Below, one piece after another: positions 38,426 through 47,280 of a DNA stretch of 64,000 nucleotides. The position numbers and the translations under genes are program-made. The stretch comes from Clostridia bacterium UC5.1-1D10 (lineage in GTDB: Bacteria; Bacillota; Clostridia; Lachnospirales; Anaerotignaceae), in the NCBI GenBank assembly GCA_001304995.1, contig BBZU01000007.1, forward strand, positions 62,001-126,000, read 5' to 3'. The notes under the pieces are model-generated. The model did no database searches and was not told where the DNA came from. It was given only the letters and a program-made list of their open reading frames with translations. The first letter of the stretch is position 1. Each line of letters opens with the position of its first letter.

Positions 38426-39120
38426 TCCTTCGCCTCCTTCTCCATTTTATAGCCTAAGCCCCAAACCACTTTCAAGTAACGGGGTTCAGAGGGGTTGATT
38501 TCGATTTTTTCACGAAGGTGACGGATATGAACGGCTACGACACTGCCGGAGCCGTAAGCGTCCTCGTTCCAGATTTGTTCATAAATCTGATTGGAGGAGA
38601 ATACCCGTCCGGGGTTTTCCATGAGCAGTTTCAGGATGTTGTATTCACTGGGTGTCAGGGAAACAGGTTCTCCGTCCACGGTAACGGTCTTGGAATCATC
38701 GTCCAGATCAATGCCGCCGATGACCAGATGGGAAGCTTTTTTGGCCATACCGCCCAAAGAAGTGTAGCGGCGCAGATGGGATTTGACCCTTGCCAAAACC
38801 TCGATGGGATTGAAGGGCTTTGTGATGTAGTCGTCAGCGCCGATGTTCAGCCCAAGGATCTTGTCACTGTCCTCACTTTTCGCTGTCAGCAGAATGATGG
38901 GGATGTTGTACTGCTCCCGCAGTTTCGCTGTGGCGGAAATACCGTCCATCTGGGGCATCATGACATCCATGAGTACCAGATGGATGTCGTTATGGGCAAC
39001 AACGTCCAATGCTTCTTTTCCCGTAAAAGCCGTGAAGATTTTATAATTTTCCGTAGAAAGGTAAATGGATAAAGCGGACACAATGTCCTTTTCGTCGTCA
39101 CAAATCAAGATATTATACAT
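38422..39120 (-). CDS. OmpR/PhoB-family response regulator
   Basis: 232 residues. The receiver domain has acidic residues DD at 8-9 and the phospho-acceptor Asp52 in LVLMDVMMPQMDG, with Lys in ITKPFNPIEVLARV. The C-terminal winged helix contains LTPSEYNILKLLMENPGRVFSSNQIYEQIWNEDAYGSGSVVAVHIRHLREKIE and RYLKVVWGLGYKME. Overlaps the kinase gene. TCTTAAAG direct repeats upstream (39166-39207) could be its own binding site. Confidence 0.93.
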   Translation of the reverse strand: MYNILICDDEKDIVSALSIYLSTENYKIFTAFTGKEALDVVAHNDIHLVLMDVMMPQMDGISATAKLREQYNIPIILLTAKSEDSDKILGLNIGADDYITKPFNPIEVLARVKSHLRRYTSLGGMAKKASHLVIGGIDLDDDSKTVTVDGEPVSLTPSEYNILKLLMENPGRVFSSNQIYEQIWNEDAYGSGSVVAVHIRHLREKIEINPSEPRYLKVVWGLGYKMEKEAKE

Positions 39121-39165
39121 GGTTCATACACCTCCGAAGTTCTGCTTTTATTGTATCAATATTCC

Positions 39166-39207
39166 CTTTAAGAAAACAGGGAAAAAATCTTTAAGATTGC
39201 TTTAAGA
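39166..39207 (-). promoter_or_regulatory. Direct repeats upstream of the response-regulator gene
   Basis: On the plus strand CTTTAAGA occurs at 39166, 39189 and 39200; the last two are 11 bases apart and the first is 23 from the middle one. On the coding strand this is TCTTAAAG three times. OmpR/PhoB-type regulators bind direct repeats with an 11-base period. Confidence 0.5.
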
Positions 39208-39338
39208 TGAAAGGAATACGCTCCTTTGTATGCTTATTCTACCACATGACAAAGTGAAAAGGTAGGATTTTGCGCAGGGATTTTTTACAAAAAATGGAAC
39301 AATGCCAAAATAGCGTAAAATCCTGATCAAATAAAAAA

Positions 39339-39366
39339 GCTGGAATCCTTTGTGAAGGATTCCAGC
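39339..39366 (-). terminator. Terminator of the M23 peptidase gene
   Basis: GCTGGAATCCTT, a short loop, AAGGATTCCAGC, with A6 on the plus strand left side giving a U tract on the minus strand. A further member of the AGCTGGAATCC stem family. Confidence 0.85.
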
Positions 39367-39393
39367 GAGAGTTCCTTTTTATCAAGCCAGTGA

Positions 39394-40524
39394 TTATTCG
39401 TAATCTTTCGGATTCTGGTAAATGCCGTTGAGCTGAATTTCATAGTGGCAGTGGATGCCGGTGGACATGCCGGTGGAACCAGTCATGGCAATGACATCGC
39501 CTTTTTTCACGGTGTCGCCAACTTCTACCAGATTTTCGGAGTTATGGGCATACAGTGTCGTGAAACCGTTGCCGTGGTCGATTTTCACATAATAACCATA
39601 GTCATTATGGAAGGCAGCTTCTACAACAGTACCTGCCGCCGTTGCACTGATGGGCAGGATCTGGCTTCTGGTGGAAAGGTCAACGCCTTTATGGACACGG
39701 CCGTCACTGATGGAAGGATCGCCGTCAGGATTGAATTCTGTGGAAATCACATATTCTTCCAGTGGATAGCCCATGGGTACGTTGCTGTACTGCGCCAGTG
39801 TTTCTGTTACGTTTGTTGCCACATCCACGAAGGAAGCGCCTGTCAGATCCAGCATCACATTCATTTTATCCAGCTGGGCGGAAAGGGAAGTTGCTTTGTT
39901 GTAAGAAGTTGTGACAATGGTGGTGAATGTTTTTTCACCGGACTGAGATGTACTGCCGTTTTCCAGAATGGAAAGGCATGCGGTGGAAAGATCCGCTTCT
40001 GTGGAAGCAGTGTCATTGCTCTTTGCAGCGGCTTCTTCCGTACTTTCGGTAGTTGTGGTGGAAGTGGTGCTGCCGCTCATGTTGTTGATTTCTTCCGCAA
40101 GGCTCTGTTTTGTATTTTCCAGTTCAGTCATTTTGTTTTCCAGTTCTTCTGTTTTCATCTGGATTTCGTTGATGTGCTGGGTGTATTCTTCGTTTTCATT
40201 TTCCAGCATTTCGGTACGCTGGGTCAGTTTGCGGTTTTCTTTTTCCATTTCTGCCAGCTGCTGCTGAGAGTTTGTCAGACGGTTCTGTGTCTGCAAATAG
40301 GAAACACCCGCATAAGCGCCGCCGCCCAGCACGATCAGAGCCGCTACGGATGCGGCAATGAGATGGCCTTTTTTCAGGTGCAGGGTTTTGGAGCCGTTTT
40401 TATGGGACAGATGCAGTGTCAGCAGATGCTTGTCCGCCTTTGCTTCTGTCTGTGTGTTTTCTGTATTTTCTGTCAGAATGTTTTCTGTATTGTTATCTTT
40501 GGAGAAGTTTTGATTTTCTTCCAT
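39394..40524 (-). CDS. M23 family (LytM) murein peptidase with coiled coil
   Basis: 376 residues. A charged, Thr/Asn-rich cytoplasmic N-terminus precedes one membrane helix (LIAASVAALIVLGGGAYAGVSYL). A coiled coil follows (about residues 80-150, QQQLAEMEKENRKLTQRTEMLENENEEY), then a Ser/Thr linker, then the metalloprotease domain with zinc ligands in GRVHKGVDLS and GIHCHYEIQLNG. Such proteins cut peptidoglycan cross-links at the outer face of the membrane or recruit amidases. Both zinc motifs are intact, so the enzyme is probably active. Divergent from the 40.7-kb unit. Confidence 0.9.
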   Translation of the reverse strand: MEENQNFSKDNNTENILTENTENTQTEAKADKHLLTLHLSHKNGSKTLHLKKGHLIAASVAALIVLGGGAYAGVSYLQTQNRLTNSQQQLAEMEKENRKLTQRTEMLENENEEYTQHINEIQMKTEELENKMTELENTKQSLAEEINNMSGSTTSTTTTESTEEAAAKSNDTASTEADLSTACLSILENGSTSQSGEKTFTTIVTTSYNKATSLSAQLDKMNVMLDLTGASFVDVATNVTETLAQYSNVPMGYPLEEYVISTEFNPDGDPSISDGRVHKGVDLSTRSQILPISATAAGTVVEAAFHNDYGYYVKIDHGNGFTTLYAHNSENLVEVGDTVKKGDVIAMTGSTGMSTGIHCHYEIQLNGIYQNPKDYE

Positions 40525-40684
40525 GAGATCACCTTTCTGTCTTTTCTATCCTGAATTAGTATACTAAATAATCCAAAATTTGTAAACTAAAAGTTACGCA
40601 TTTTTTACGATTGTTAATAATTTTTTAATAATTTACTGTTTTTTCCAAGGAAGATGAGAATTTCCTTGGAAAAAGTCCCTTTTC

Positions 40685-40713
40685 TTGTAAGGAAGAAACA
40701 ACTGTGGTATAAT
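40685..40713 (+). promoter_or_regulatory. Extended -10 promoter
   Basis: TTGTAA at 40685 and TATAAT at 40708 are 17 bases apart, with TGG immediately before the -10. It starts about 30 bases before the small frame at 40741. A symmetric hairpin TCCAAGGAA/TTCCTTGGA (about 40639-40671) lies upstream of it in the divergent region. Confidence 0.65.
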
Positions 40714-40740
40714 AAAGTACCGGTTTCGGGAAGGGGAATC

Positions 40741-41007
40741 ATGATGAATCTGAATTTCAAAATGATAGAAAAATATGGCAAAGACGGTCTTTTTGCATGG
40801 AAAATGCTGCACAGAGCTTTTTCCGTGGGCAAGAGACTGTTTTTTGGCAGAAAACGGAAACAGAAACGGCAGGGAAAACAACGGCAGAAAAAGCGGCTGG
40901 TTGTTGACGTGCCTGTTTTTTTGTGTCGGTCTGTCAATAGTCCGACAATGCGAAGAACGAAACGGCTGGGGCGGACAGTGTTGGCTGTCAAAAACAGATA
41001 TTTTTAA
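40741..41007 (+). CDS. Possible small basic protein
   Basis: 88 codons starting ATGATG after GGGAAGGGG, just downstream of a strong promoter. The product begins MMNLNFKMIEKYGKDGLFAWKMLHRAFSVGKRLFF and becomes very rich in Lys and Arg. No family is recognised, and a second frame overlaps it. It may be a real leader gene for the unit at 41028, or only the untranslated leader. Confidence 0.3.
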   Translation: MMNLNFKMIEKYGKDGLFAWKMLHRAFSVGKRLFFGRKRKQKRQGKQRQKKRLVVDVPVFLCRSVNSPTMRRTKRLGRTVLAVKNRYF

Positions 41008-41027
41008 TTGAAGGAGGTTCCTGAAAT

Positions 41028-42986
41028 ATGGACGAAGAAAAGAAGGATCTTTCCCTGACGGAGGATCAGGCACAGCAGATGCCCGAGGAAACAAAGGCAG
41101 CGGAAGAAGTGCAGAGCGCAGAAGAAGCGGCAGCAGAAGTACAGCAGGAAGAAACAGCCGCTGAAGAAACAGTGGAAGCAGAAACAGTGACAGAAGAAGC
41201 GGAAACAGCAGAGGAACCCGTGGCAGAGCCTGCGAAAACAGCGCCTGTGCAGACAGCGGCTCCCACAAAATCCGGCAGCAATATCGTTGGCATCATTGTG
41301 GGTCTGCTGGTATTCATCGGTGTTTTGGCACTGTGCTGGAAAATGGTGGGCCCTGTGGGCGAAGTCCATGCAGACAAAGGCATTGCCTACGCAAAGGACA
41401 ACAACCTGTATATTTACGATCTGGAAAACGACACTTATGTGGCAGCGGAAGGCATTTCCGCTGGCGGTCAGTACAACCAGTACTATTCCGCATGGGGTAC
41501 CACATTCAATGAAGACGGCAGCGGTCTGTATTACAGCACCAATGTGCGGACAGACGGCACATTTGACCTGTATTACAAAGGTGTAAATGCCGACAGCGAA
41601 GGGGTTCTGGTGGGTGAAGCCGTAGCGGACTATATGCCCACAAAAGACGGCGCAGCTGCTATCTTTGTAAAAACAACCGCAGACGGCGCGGCTGATCTGT
41701 ATCAGTTTGTAAATGGCACTTCCACATTGGTGGAATCCAATATCCTGCCTGAAAGCGGCTCTTATGCCATCAGCAATGACGGCAGCTTTGTCATGTACCG
41801 CAAGAGCGGTGACAACGGCACAGCTCTTTACGCAAAAGGCACAGCCGAAGGCGAAGAAGCTGTATGCATTCATGAAAACGCTGCAACAGCCATGATGACC
41901 AGCGATACAGACGAAATCTATTTCGCAGGGGCGGAAGGCGAAGGCTATGCGGCATTCGTTTATGCTTACGGCACAGAACCTGTGAAGATCATGGACGAAG
42001 TGACTTATCTGGAAGTGATGCCCAACGGCAAAGACGTACTGCTCATGGGCCCCACAGAAGGTCTGGTGACATATGACTCCATCATCGAAGACGATCTGGA
42101 AGAAAGCGACGCACTGCTGACAGAAGCAGACGGCGACGCTTACCAGGCAAAACTCCAGCGTGATGCCATCCGTACAGCCATGGAAGGCGGCGAAGGCTTT
42201 GAACCTGTACTCCAGAAAGTATATATGTACAGCAATGGCAAGCTGACAGAAGTGGCTGCGGGCACCATTTCTGCTGTTTCCGTGGAAAATGACAGACCTT
42301 ATGCTGTATGCTACGCAGCTGGCGATATGGAAAAAATGCCTATTTCCCAGCTGGGAAGCCTGGAAGACGCAGAACAGGGCTACTATATGACATTGATGTA
42401 TACAGAACCAAAGATTTTGGTGGTTAATGCTACCGGCGGCAGCTGGCAGCTGGAAGGCAAAAACATTTCTCCTGCCAATGTATTCCTCTCTGATGACGGT
42501 ACCATGGTAGGTTATTACGAAACAGACACACTGACTGGCGCAACTATGCTGAATATTGCGAAATTGGGTGCGGAACCTTCCTTCACCATGGAAAATGTGG
42601 AAGCGGCAGACTTCCTGGGTACTACCCATGATGTAGCGTACTTCAAGGATTACGAAAACGGTCTGGGCACCATGGGTGTTTGGAATGGCGGTGATCCTGT
42701 GGAAGTGGAAAGCGTTGGCGGTGTACACTTTGCTGTTGACCAGAACGCTGTATACTATATCAACAATATCGACCAGCAGAATGGCAACGGCGATCTGCAT
42801 GTGATGGCAAACGGCGAAGATACACTCATCGACAGCGGCGTTTACAGCATGCAGTACAAATACAACGGTAAGCTGGCTTATCTGAAAAACTACGATTATA
42901 CAGCCAATAGAGGCGATCTGTACTACTACGATGGCAAGGAGTCCAAGGAAATCGACACAGGTATCACAGCCATCTTCATGTACTAA
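41028..42986 (+). CDS. Single-pass membrane protein with large beta-propeller-like outer domain
   Basis: 652 residues. The first 85 residues are a Glu/Ala/Thr-rich cytoplasmic region, then one membrane helix (NIVGIIVGLLVFIGVLALCWKMV), then about 540 extracytoplasmic residues in repeating short strands such as KGIAYAKDNNLYIYDLENDTYV, GSGLYYSTNVRTDGTFDLYYKG, and GRGDLYYYDGKESKEID-like endings. The spacing of YY-D/G turns resembles TolB/DUF5050-type propellers. No catalytic motif is seen. The start follows GAAGGAGG. It lies ahead of the tsaE-tsaB-rimI genes, with no obvious functional link. Confidence 0.7.
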   Translation: MDEEKKDLSLTEDQAQQMPEETKAAEEVQSAEEAAAEVQQEETAAEETVEAETVTEEAETAEEPVAEPAKTAPVQTAAPTKSGSNIVGIIVGLLVFIGVLALCWKMVGPVGEVHADKGIAYAKDNNLYIYDLENDTYVAAEGISAGGQYNQYYSAWGTTFNEDGSGLYYSTNVRTDGTFDLYYKGVNADSEGVLVGEAVADYMPTKDGAAAIFVKTTADGAADLYQFVNGTSTLVESNILPESGSYAISNDGSFVMYRKSGDNGTALYAKGTAEGEEAVCIHENAATAMMTSDTDEIYFAGAEGEGYAAFVYAYGTEPVKIMDEVTYLEVMPNGKDVLLMGPTEGLVTYDSIIEDDLEESDALLTEADGDAYQAKLQRDAIRTAMEGGEGFEPVLQKVYMYSNGKLTEVAAGTISAVSVENDRPYAVCYAAGDMEKMPISQLGSLEDAEQGYYMTLMYTEPKILVVNATGGSWQLEGKNISPANVFLSDDGTMVGYYETDTLTGATMLNIAKLGAEPSFTMENVEAADFLGTTHDVAYFKDYENGLGTMGVWNGGDPVEVESVGGVHFAVDQNAVYYINNIDQQNGNGDLHVMANGEDTLIDSGVYSMQYKYNGKLAYLKNYDYTANRGDLYYYDGKESKEIDTGITAIFMY

Positions 42987-43006
42987 AGAGAAACTGGGGG
43001 GCTATT

Positions 43007-43447
43007 ATGGAAAAAATCTGGGAAACCCATAGTCCGGCGGAAACGGCGGCTCTGGGAGAAGAAATGGGCAAAAACGCCCAAAGGGGACAGATCTACTGCC
43101 TGACAGGGGATCTGGGCACCGGAAAAACGGTGTTTACCAAAGGTTTTGCGGCAGGGCTTGGGGTGACGGATCACGTCACCAGCCCTACCTTTACCATTGT
43201 CAATGAATACCATGACGGACGCCTGCCTTTTTATCATTTTGATGTGTACCGTCTTTCCTGTGAGGAAGAAATGGACGACATTGGCTACGAAGAATACTTT
43301 TTCGGCGACGGTGTCTGCCTGGTGGAATGGGCGGAACTGTTCCCCGACCTGATTCCAAAGGAAGCCATCTGGCTGACAGTGGAAAAGGATTTTGCAAAAG
43401 GCGAGGACTATCGCAGAATTACCCTGCGGCAGGAGGTGGAAGCATGA
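43007..43447 (+). CDS. tsaE: tRNA threonylcarbamoyladenosine biosynthesis ATPase TsaE
   Basis: 146 residues. TsaE is the ATPase that supports the TsaBD complex making t6A37 in ANN-decoding tRNAs. The P-loop is GDLGTGKTVFTKGF, followed by VTSPTFTIVNEYHDG, FYHFDVYRL and CLVEWAEL. ATG 43007 follows CTGGGGGG. It overlaps tsaB by four bases. Confidence 0.93.
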   Translation: MEKIWETHSPAETAALGEEMGKNAQRGQIYCLTGDLGTGKTVFTKGFAAGLGVTDHVTSPTFTIVNEYHDGRLPFYHFDVYRLSCEEEMDDIGYEEYFFGDGVCLVEWAELFPDLIPKEAIWLTVEKDFAKGEDYRRITLRQEVEA

Positions 43448-44160
43448 AAATACTGGCAATCGATACATCAGGACAGACTGCAAGCGCTGCCCTTATTGAA
43501 GATGAGAAACTCATTGGGGAATTTACCCAGAATGATAAACTGACACACAGCCAGACCATTCTGCCTATGGTGGCGGAAATCTGCGAAAAAACAAATACCG
43601 ATCCCAAAGATGTGGATTATATTGCCTGCGCTGTTGGCCCCGGCTCTTTTACAGGGCTGCGCATCGGCGCCGCAACGGCAAAAGGTCTTTGTCTGGGACT
43701 GAACAAGCCCCTTCTTGCCGTTCCCGCTTTGGATGCTCTGGCATATCATATGTTTATGACGGGTGCTATCGTCTGCCCCATTATGGACGCTAGACGGCAG
43801 CAGGTTTATGCTTGCTTCTATGAATGGCAGGGAGAAAAAATGGTGCCTCTGACAGAATATATGGCAGAAAGCATTGATGTCATCATCGACAAAGCCCTTT
43901 CTTTTCTGCGGGATGTGATTTTCCTGGGGGATGGCGTGCCGGTGCATAAAGAAAAACTGGCGAAAAATCCGAACTTCCACTTTGCCCCTGCTCACTGTGC
44001 TTTGCAGCGTGCGGCGGCAGTGGCGGCTTACGGCAAAGTCATGGCGGAAGAAGGCAAAGCCATTTCCGGCAACGAACTGGAACTGATCTATTTGCGGAAG
44101 TCCCAGGCAGAGAGGGAAAGAGAAGAACGTCTGGAGAAGGAGGCAGCGGAACATGTTTGA
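43444..44160 (+). CDS. tsaB: tRNA threonylcarbamoyladenosine biosynthesis protein TsaB
   Basis: 238 residues. TsaB is the inactive ASKHA-fold partner of TsaD. The start MKILAIDTSGQTASAALIEDEKLIGEF, HSQTILPMVAEI and AVGPGSFTGLRIGAATAKGL are diagnostic. ATG 43444 is preceded by GCAGGAGG inside the end of tsaE. The C-terminus overlaps rimI by eight bases. tsaD is not in this window. Confidence 0.93.
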   Translation: MKILAIDTSGQTASAALIEDEKLIGEFTQNDKLTHSQTILPMVAEICEKTNTDPKDVDYIACAVGPGSFTGLRIGAATAKGLCLGLNKPLLAVPALDALAYHMFMTGAIVCPIMDARRQQVYACFYEWQGEKMVPLTEYMAESIDVIIDKALSFLRDVIFLGDGVPVHKEKLAKNPNFHFAPAHCALQRAAAVAAYGKVMAEEGKAISGNELELIYLRKSQAEREREERLEKEAAEHV

Positions 44161-44617
44161 AATCATCCCCATGACAGTGGAGCATATTGACGGCGTGTTG
44201 GCTGTGGAAGAAGCGACTTTTTCTATTCCCTGGACACGGAAAGACTTTGAATGGGAAATGACAGAAAATAACCTTGCCATTTATTATGTGGCAGTGGCAG
44301 ACGGGAAAATCGTTGGCTATGCAGGTATGTGGCATGTCATCACCGAAGGCCATATCACCAATGTGGCGGTGCTGGAAGATTACCGGAAACAGGGCATTGG
44401 TGACGCCCTTATGGCACAGCTGGAACAGGTTGCCATGGAAAAAGAAATGATTGGCATTACCCTGGAGGTGCGTATCAGCAACGCTCCCGCCCAGCATCTG
44501 TACCATAAACATGGTTACCGTGCTGAAGGTCTGCGGAAAAATTATTACCCCGATACCCACGAGGACGCAGTCATTATGTGGAAATATACGCCTTTTTATG
44601 AAGGGCAGGAAGATTGA
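44153..44617 (+). CDS. rimI: Ribosomal protein S18-alanine N-acetyltransferase
   Basis: 154 residues of the GNAT fold. RimI acetylates the N-terminal alanine of ribosomal protein S18. EIIPMTVEHIDGVLAVEEATFSIPWTRKDF, the acetyl-CoA loop VLEDYRKQGIGDALM and LEVRISNAPAQHLYHKHGYRAEGLRKNYYPDTHEDAVIMWK match the family. The order tsaE-tsaB-rimI is a common conserved operon. It ends at the hairpin at 44626. Confidence 0.92.
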   Translation: MFEIIPMTVEHIDGVLAVEEATFSIPWTRKDFEWEMTENNLAIYYVAVADGKIVGYAGMWHVITEGHITNVAVLEDYRKQGIGDALMAQLEQVAMEKEMIGITLEVRISNAPAQHLYHKHGYRAEGLRKNYYPDTHEDAVIMWKYTPFYEGQED

Positions 44618-44625
44618 TTTTTGAG

Positions 44626-44658
44626 ATGCCGAAGAACCCTTTTCTTCGGCATTTTTTG
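44626..44658 (+). terminator. Terminator after rimI
   Basis: ATGCCGAAGAA, loop CCCT-like, TTCTTCGGCAT, then TTTTT. The ribosome site of the next gene follows 13 bases later. Confidence 0.8.
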
Positions 44659-44675
44659 CAAGGAGGCGAAAGGAT

Positions 44676-47069
44676 ATGCAACGTGAACTTTCTTATACAG
44701 AGCTGAAAAACGGCTGCTCCGCTGATGATTTCTCTTTCTGCTCCACTGCGGAGCTGGAACCACTGGAAGGCATCATTGGTCAGGACAGAGCCGTCAAAGC
44801 CTTTGATTTTGGGCTTCATGTGAAGATCAAAGGCTATAACATCTATATGTCAGGGCCCTCCGGAACAGGGAAAACCACCTATGCCAAAGCCAGCACAGAG
44901 CGTTTGGCGGCAACAGAGGATGTGCCTCTGGATTGGTGCTATGTTTATAACTTCCAGAACCCCAGAAGCCCTCTGGCACTGTCTTTTCCCGCAGGAGAAG
45001 GCAGAAAGTTCCGGGATGATATGAGTGAGCTGGTACAGCTTTTCCAGACGGAATTGCAGAAAGTATTCCGTACAGAGGACTATGAAAAGCAGAAAACAGA
45101 ACTGCTCCGCGGTTTTGATGAAAAACGGGATGCTCTCATGGATCAGATGAGCAAAGAAGCGGCGGAAAATGATTTTCAGGTGAAAACCACCAATTCCGGC
45201 ATTTACTTTATGCCTGTGGTGGATGGGAAACCTGTTGGCGAGGAAGAATATGACGACCTTGCGGAAGACGTGAAAGATGTCATTGAGAAAAATTCCCAGA
45301 TCGTTCAGGAAAAAGCTTCTGCCATCATGCGGGACATCCGAGAACTGGATAAGGAATCCAAACGGTGCGTAGACCAGCTGGATTATAAGGTAGGTATGTT
45401 TGCTATCGGTCACCATGTGAGCGCTGTCCAGGAAAAATATGAACAGAACGAAAAAGCAGTGGCATATATCAACGCTGTGAAAGAAGATGTACTGGAAAAC
45501 ATCAGTCAATTTTTTGAGGATGAGGAAGATGGGGAAGAAGGTCTGGCATCTCTGCTGCCCATGCTTTCCAAAAAACAGCCGGAAGATGTGACACTGAAAT
45601 ATAAAGTAAACCTGATTGTGGATAACAGCGAAACCAAAGGCGCCCCTGTGGTGACTACATTCAATCCCACTTATTATAATCTGGTGGGGGAAGTGGAATA
45701 CGACAGCGAATTTGGGAACCTGACCACAGACTTTATGAAAATCAAAAGCGGTCTGTTCCATAAGGCAAACGGCGGTTATCTCATCGTGCAGGCACAGGAT
45801 ATTTTGTCTGCGCCCCAGGCGTGGGAAGCTTTGCGCCGGGTCATCAAGACAAAAGAAATCAACATGGATGCCATTCGGGAACAATTGGGCACAGTGGTGG
45901 CACCTACACTGAAACCGGAACCCATCCCTGCCAATATCAAGATCATCATGATCGGAAGCAGTTATTACTATGAACTGCTCAGCACTTATGATGAGGAGTT
46001 TGATAAATTCTTTAAAATCAGAGCGGATTTCGATTACGAAATGCCTCGTTCACAGGAAAATATGCTGAAGATTGCCCAGTTCATCAAGGGCTTTACCATG
46101 CGGGAAAAAACCGTGGACTTTGATGTGAGCGCTGTCTGTGCTGTGGTGGAATATTCCTCTCGTGCAGCGGAACGACAGAACAAGCTGTCCACCAGATTCA
46201 ACCATCTGGCGGAAATTCTGGGGGAAGCGGCAGCATGGGCAAAACTGGATGGTGCGGAAATGGTAACGGCAAAGCATGTGCAGAAAACCATTGTGGAAAA
46301 AGAAGACCGTCTGCGGCTTTATGAAGAAAAACTGGATGAAATGCTGGAAGAAAACGTCATTATGATCGACGTGGACGGCGCGGAAGTGGGACAGATCAAC
46401 GGTCTGGCGGTGCTGGATATGGGCTCCTACGCCTTCGGCAATCCCAGCCGCATTACAGCCACCACTTATGTAGGGAAATCCGGTATCGTCAATATCGAAA
46501 AAGAAGCTCGTATGAGCGGTCAGACCCATGACAAAGGGGTGCAGATCATCACTGGGTATCTGGGCCAGACCTATGCCCAGAAATTCCCCCTTTCTCTGTC
46601 CTGCCGTGTCTGCTTCGAGCAGAATTACAACGGCATCGACGGGGACAGCGCCTCCAGTACAGAACTGTACTGCATCCTGTCCTCTCTGGCAGAACTGCCC
46701 ATCCGTCAGGATTTGGCGGTGACAGGTTCTGTCAACCAGAAAGGGGAAATTCAGGCCATCGGCGGCGTCACATACAAAATCGAAGGATTCTTTGACCTGT
46801 GCAAAAAACGTGGACTCACAGGCAAACAGGGTGTTATCATTCCTGTTTCCAATATCCGTGATTTGGTGCTGAAGGATGAAGTAGTGGAAGCTGTGAAAGA
46901 AGGGGTATTCCATATTTATCCCATCTCTACCATTGACGAAGGTATTGCTCTCCTCATGAGCACACCTGCCGGAGAAAAAGACGAAAATGGGGAATATCCT
47001 CCTGACAGTGTCCATGGAAAAGTCATGGCAAAACTGAAAGCCTTCTGGAAATACGCCGAAGGGGAATAA
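44676..47069 (+). CDS. LonB-type ATP-dependent protease (Lon-related)
   Basis: 797 residues. The AAA+ domain has Walker A MSGPSGTGKTTYAK (about residues 58-71), an inserted coiled region (residues 150-300), then KTKEINMDAIREQLG and the lid helices. The C-terminal Lon protease domain has the catalytic serine in NGIDGDSASSTELYCILSSL and the lysine in IGGVTYKIEGFFDLCKKRGL. Members of this COG1067 family degrade damaged or regulatory proteins in the cytosol; unlike LonA there is no N-terminal LON substrate domain. ATG 44676 follows AGGAGGCG. Single-gene transcription unit. Confidence 0.92.
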   Translation: MQRELSYTELKNGCSADDFSFCSTAELEPLEGIIGQDRAVKAFDFGLHVKIKGYNIYMSGPSGTGKTTYAKASTERLAATEDVPLDWCYVYNFQNPRSPLALSFPAGEGRKFRDDMSELVQLFQTELQKVFRTEDYEKQKTELLRGFDEKRDALMDQMSKEAAENDFQVKTTNSGIYFMPVVDGKPVGEEEYDDLAEDVKDVIEKNSQIVQEKASAIMRDIRELDKESKRCVDQLDYKVGMFAIGHHVSAVQEKYEQNEKAVAYINAVKEDVLENISQFFEDEEDGEEGLASLLPMLSKKQPEDVTLKYKVNLIVDNSETKGAPVVTTFNPTYYNLVGEVEYDSEFGNLTTDFMKIKSGLFHKANGGYLIVQAQDILSAPQAWEALRRVIKTKEINMDAIREQLGTVVAPTLKPEPIPANIKIIMIGSSYYYELLSTYDEEFDKFFKIRADFDYEMPRSQENMLKIAQFIKGFTMREKTVDFDVSAVCAVVEYSSRAAERQNKLSTRFNHLAEILGEAAAWAKLDGAEMVTAKHVQKTIVEKEDRLRLYEEKLDEMLEENVIMIDVDGAEVGQINGLAVLDMGSYAFGNPSRITATTYVGKSGIVNIEKEARMSGQTHDKGVQIITGYLGQTYAQKFPLSLSCRVCFEQNYNGIDGDSASSTELYCILSSLAELPIRQDLAVTGSVNQKGEIQAIGGVTYKIEGFFDLCKKRGLTGKQGVIIPVSNIRDLVLKDEVVEAVKEGVFHIYPISTIDEGIALLMSTPAGEKDENGEYPPDSVHGKVMAKLKAFWKYAEGE

Positions 47070-47079
47070 GAAATTTCAA

Positions 47080-47124
47080 AAGAAGCTGGAATTTGCGGGC
47101 AGCCGTATTTTCGGCTTCTTTTTT
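47080..47124 (+). terminator. Terminator after the LonB gene
   Basis: AAGAAGC and GCTTCTT arms with inner GCCG/CGGC pairs and a TTTTTTC tail. The left arm continues CTGGAAT, reminiscent of the recurrent AGCTGGAATCC stem. Confidence 0.6.
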
Positions 47125-47280
47125 CATGGGCAAAAACGACAAAAAATCTGCTTTTCATGGCGGATTCATGGGAATTTATTAAAATTCCATTGCAAATGGA
47201 ACTTTTTCCTTTTCATTCCGACAAAATTTGATATACTGTTTTGTGTGATAAAAAGAAGGAAGAACAAAGGAGCGGAAAAT

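Noticed and set aside
41004-42800. 598-codon minus-strand frame
   Set aside because: Shadow of the membrane-anchored protein gene; no ribosome site and implausible Cys/His-rich composition.
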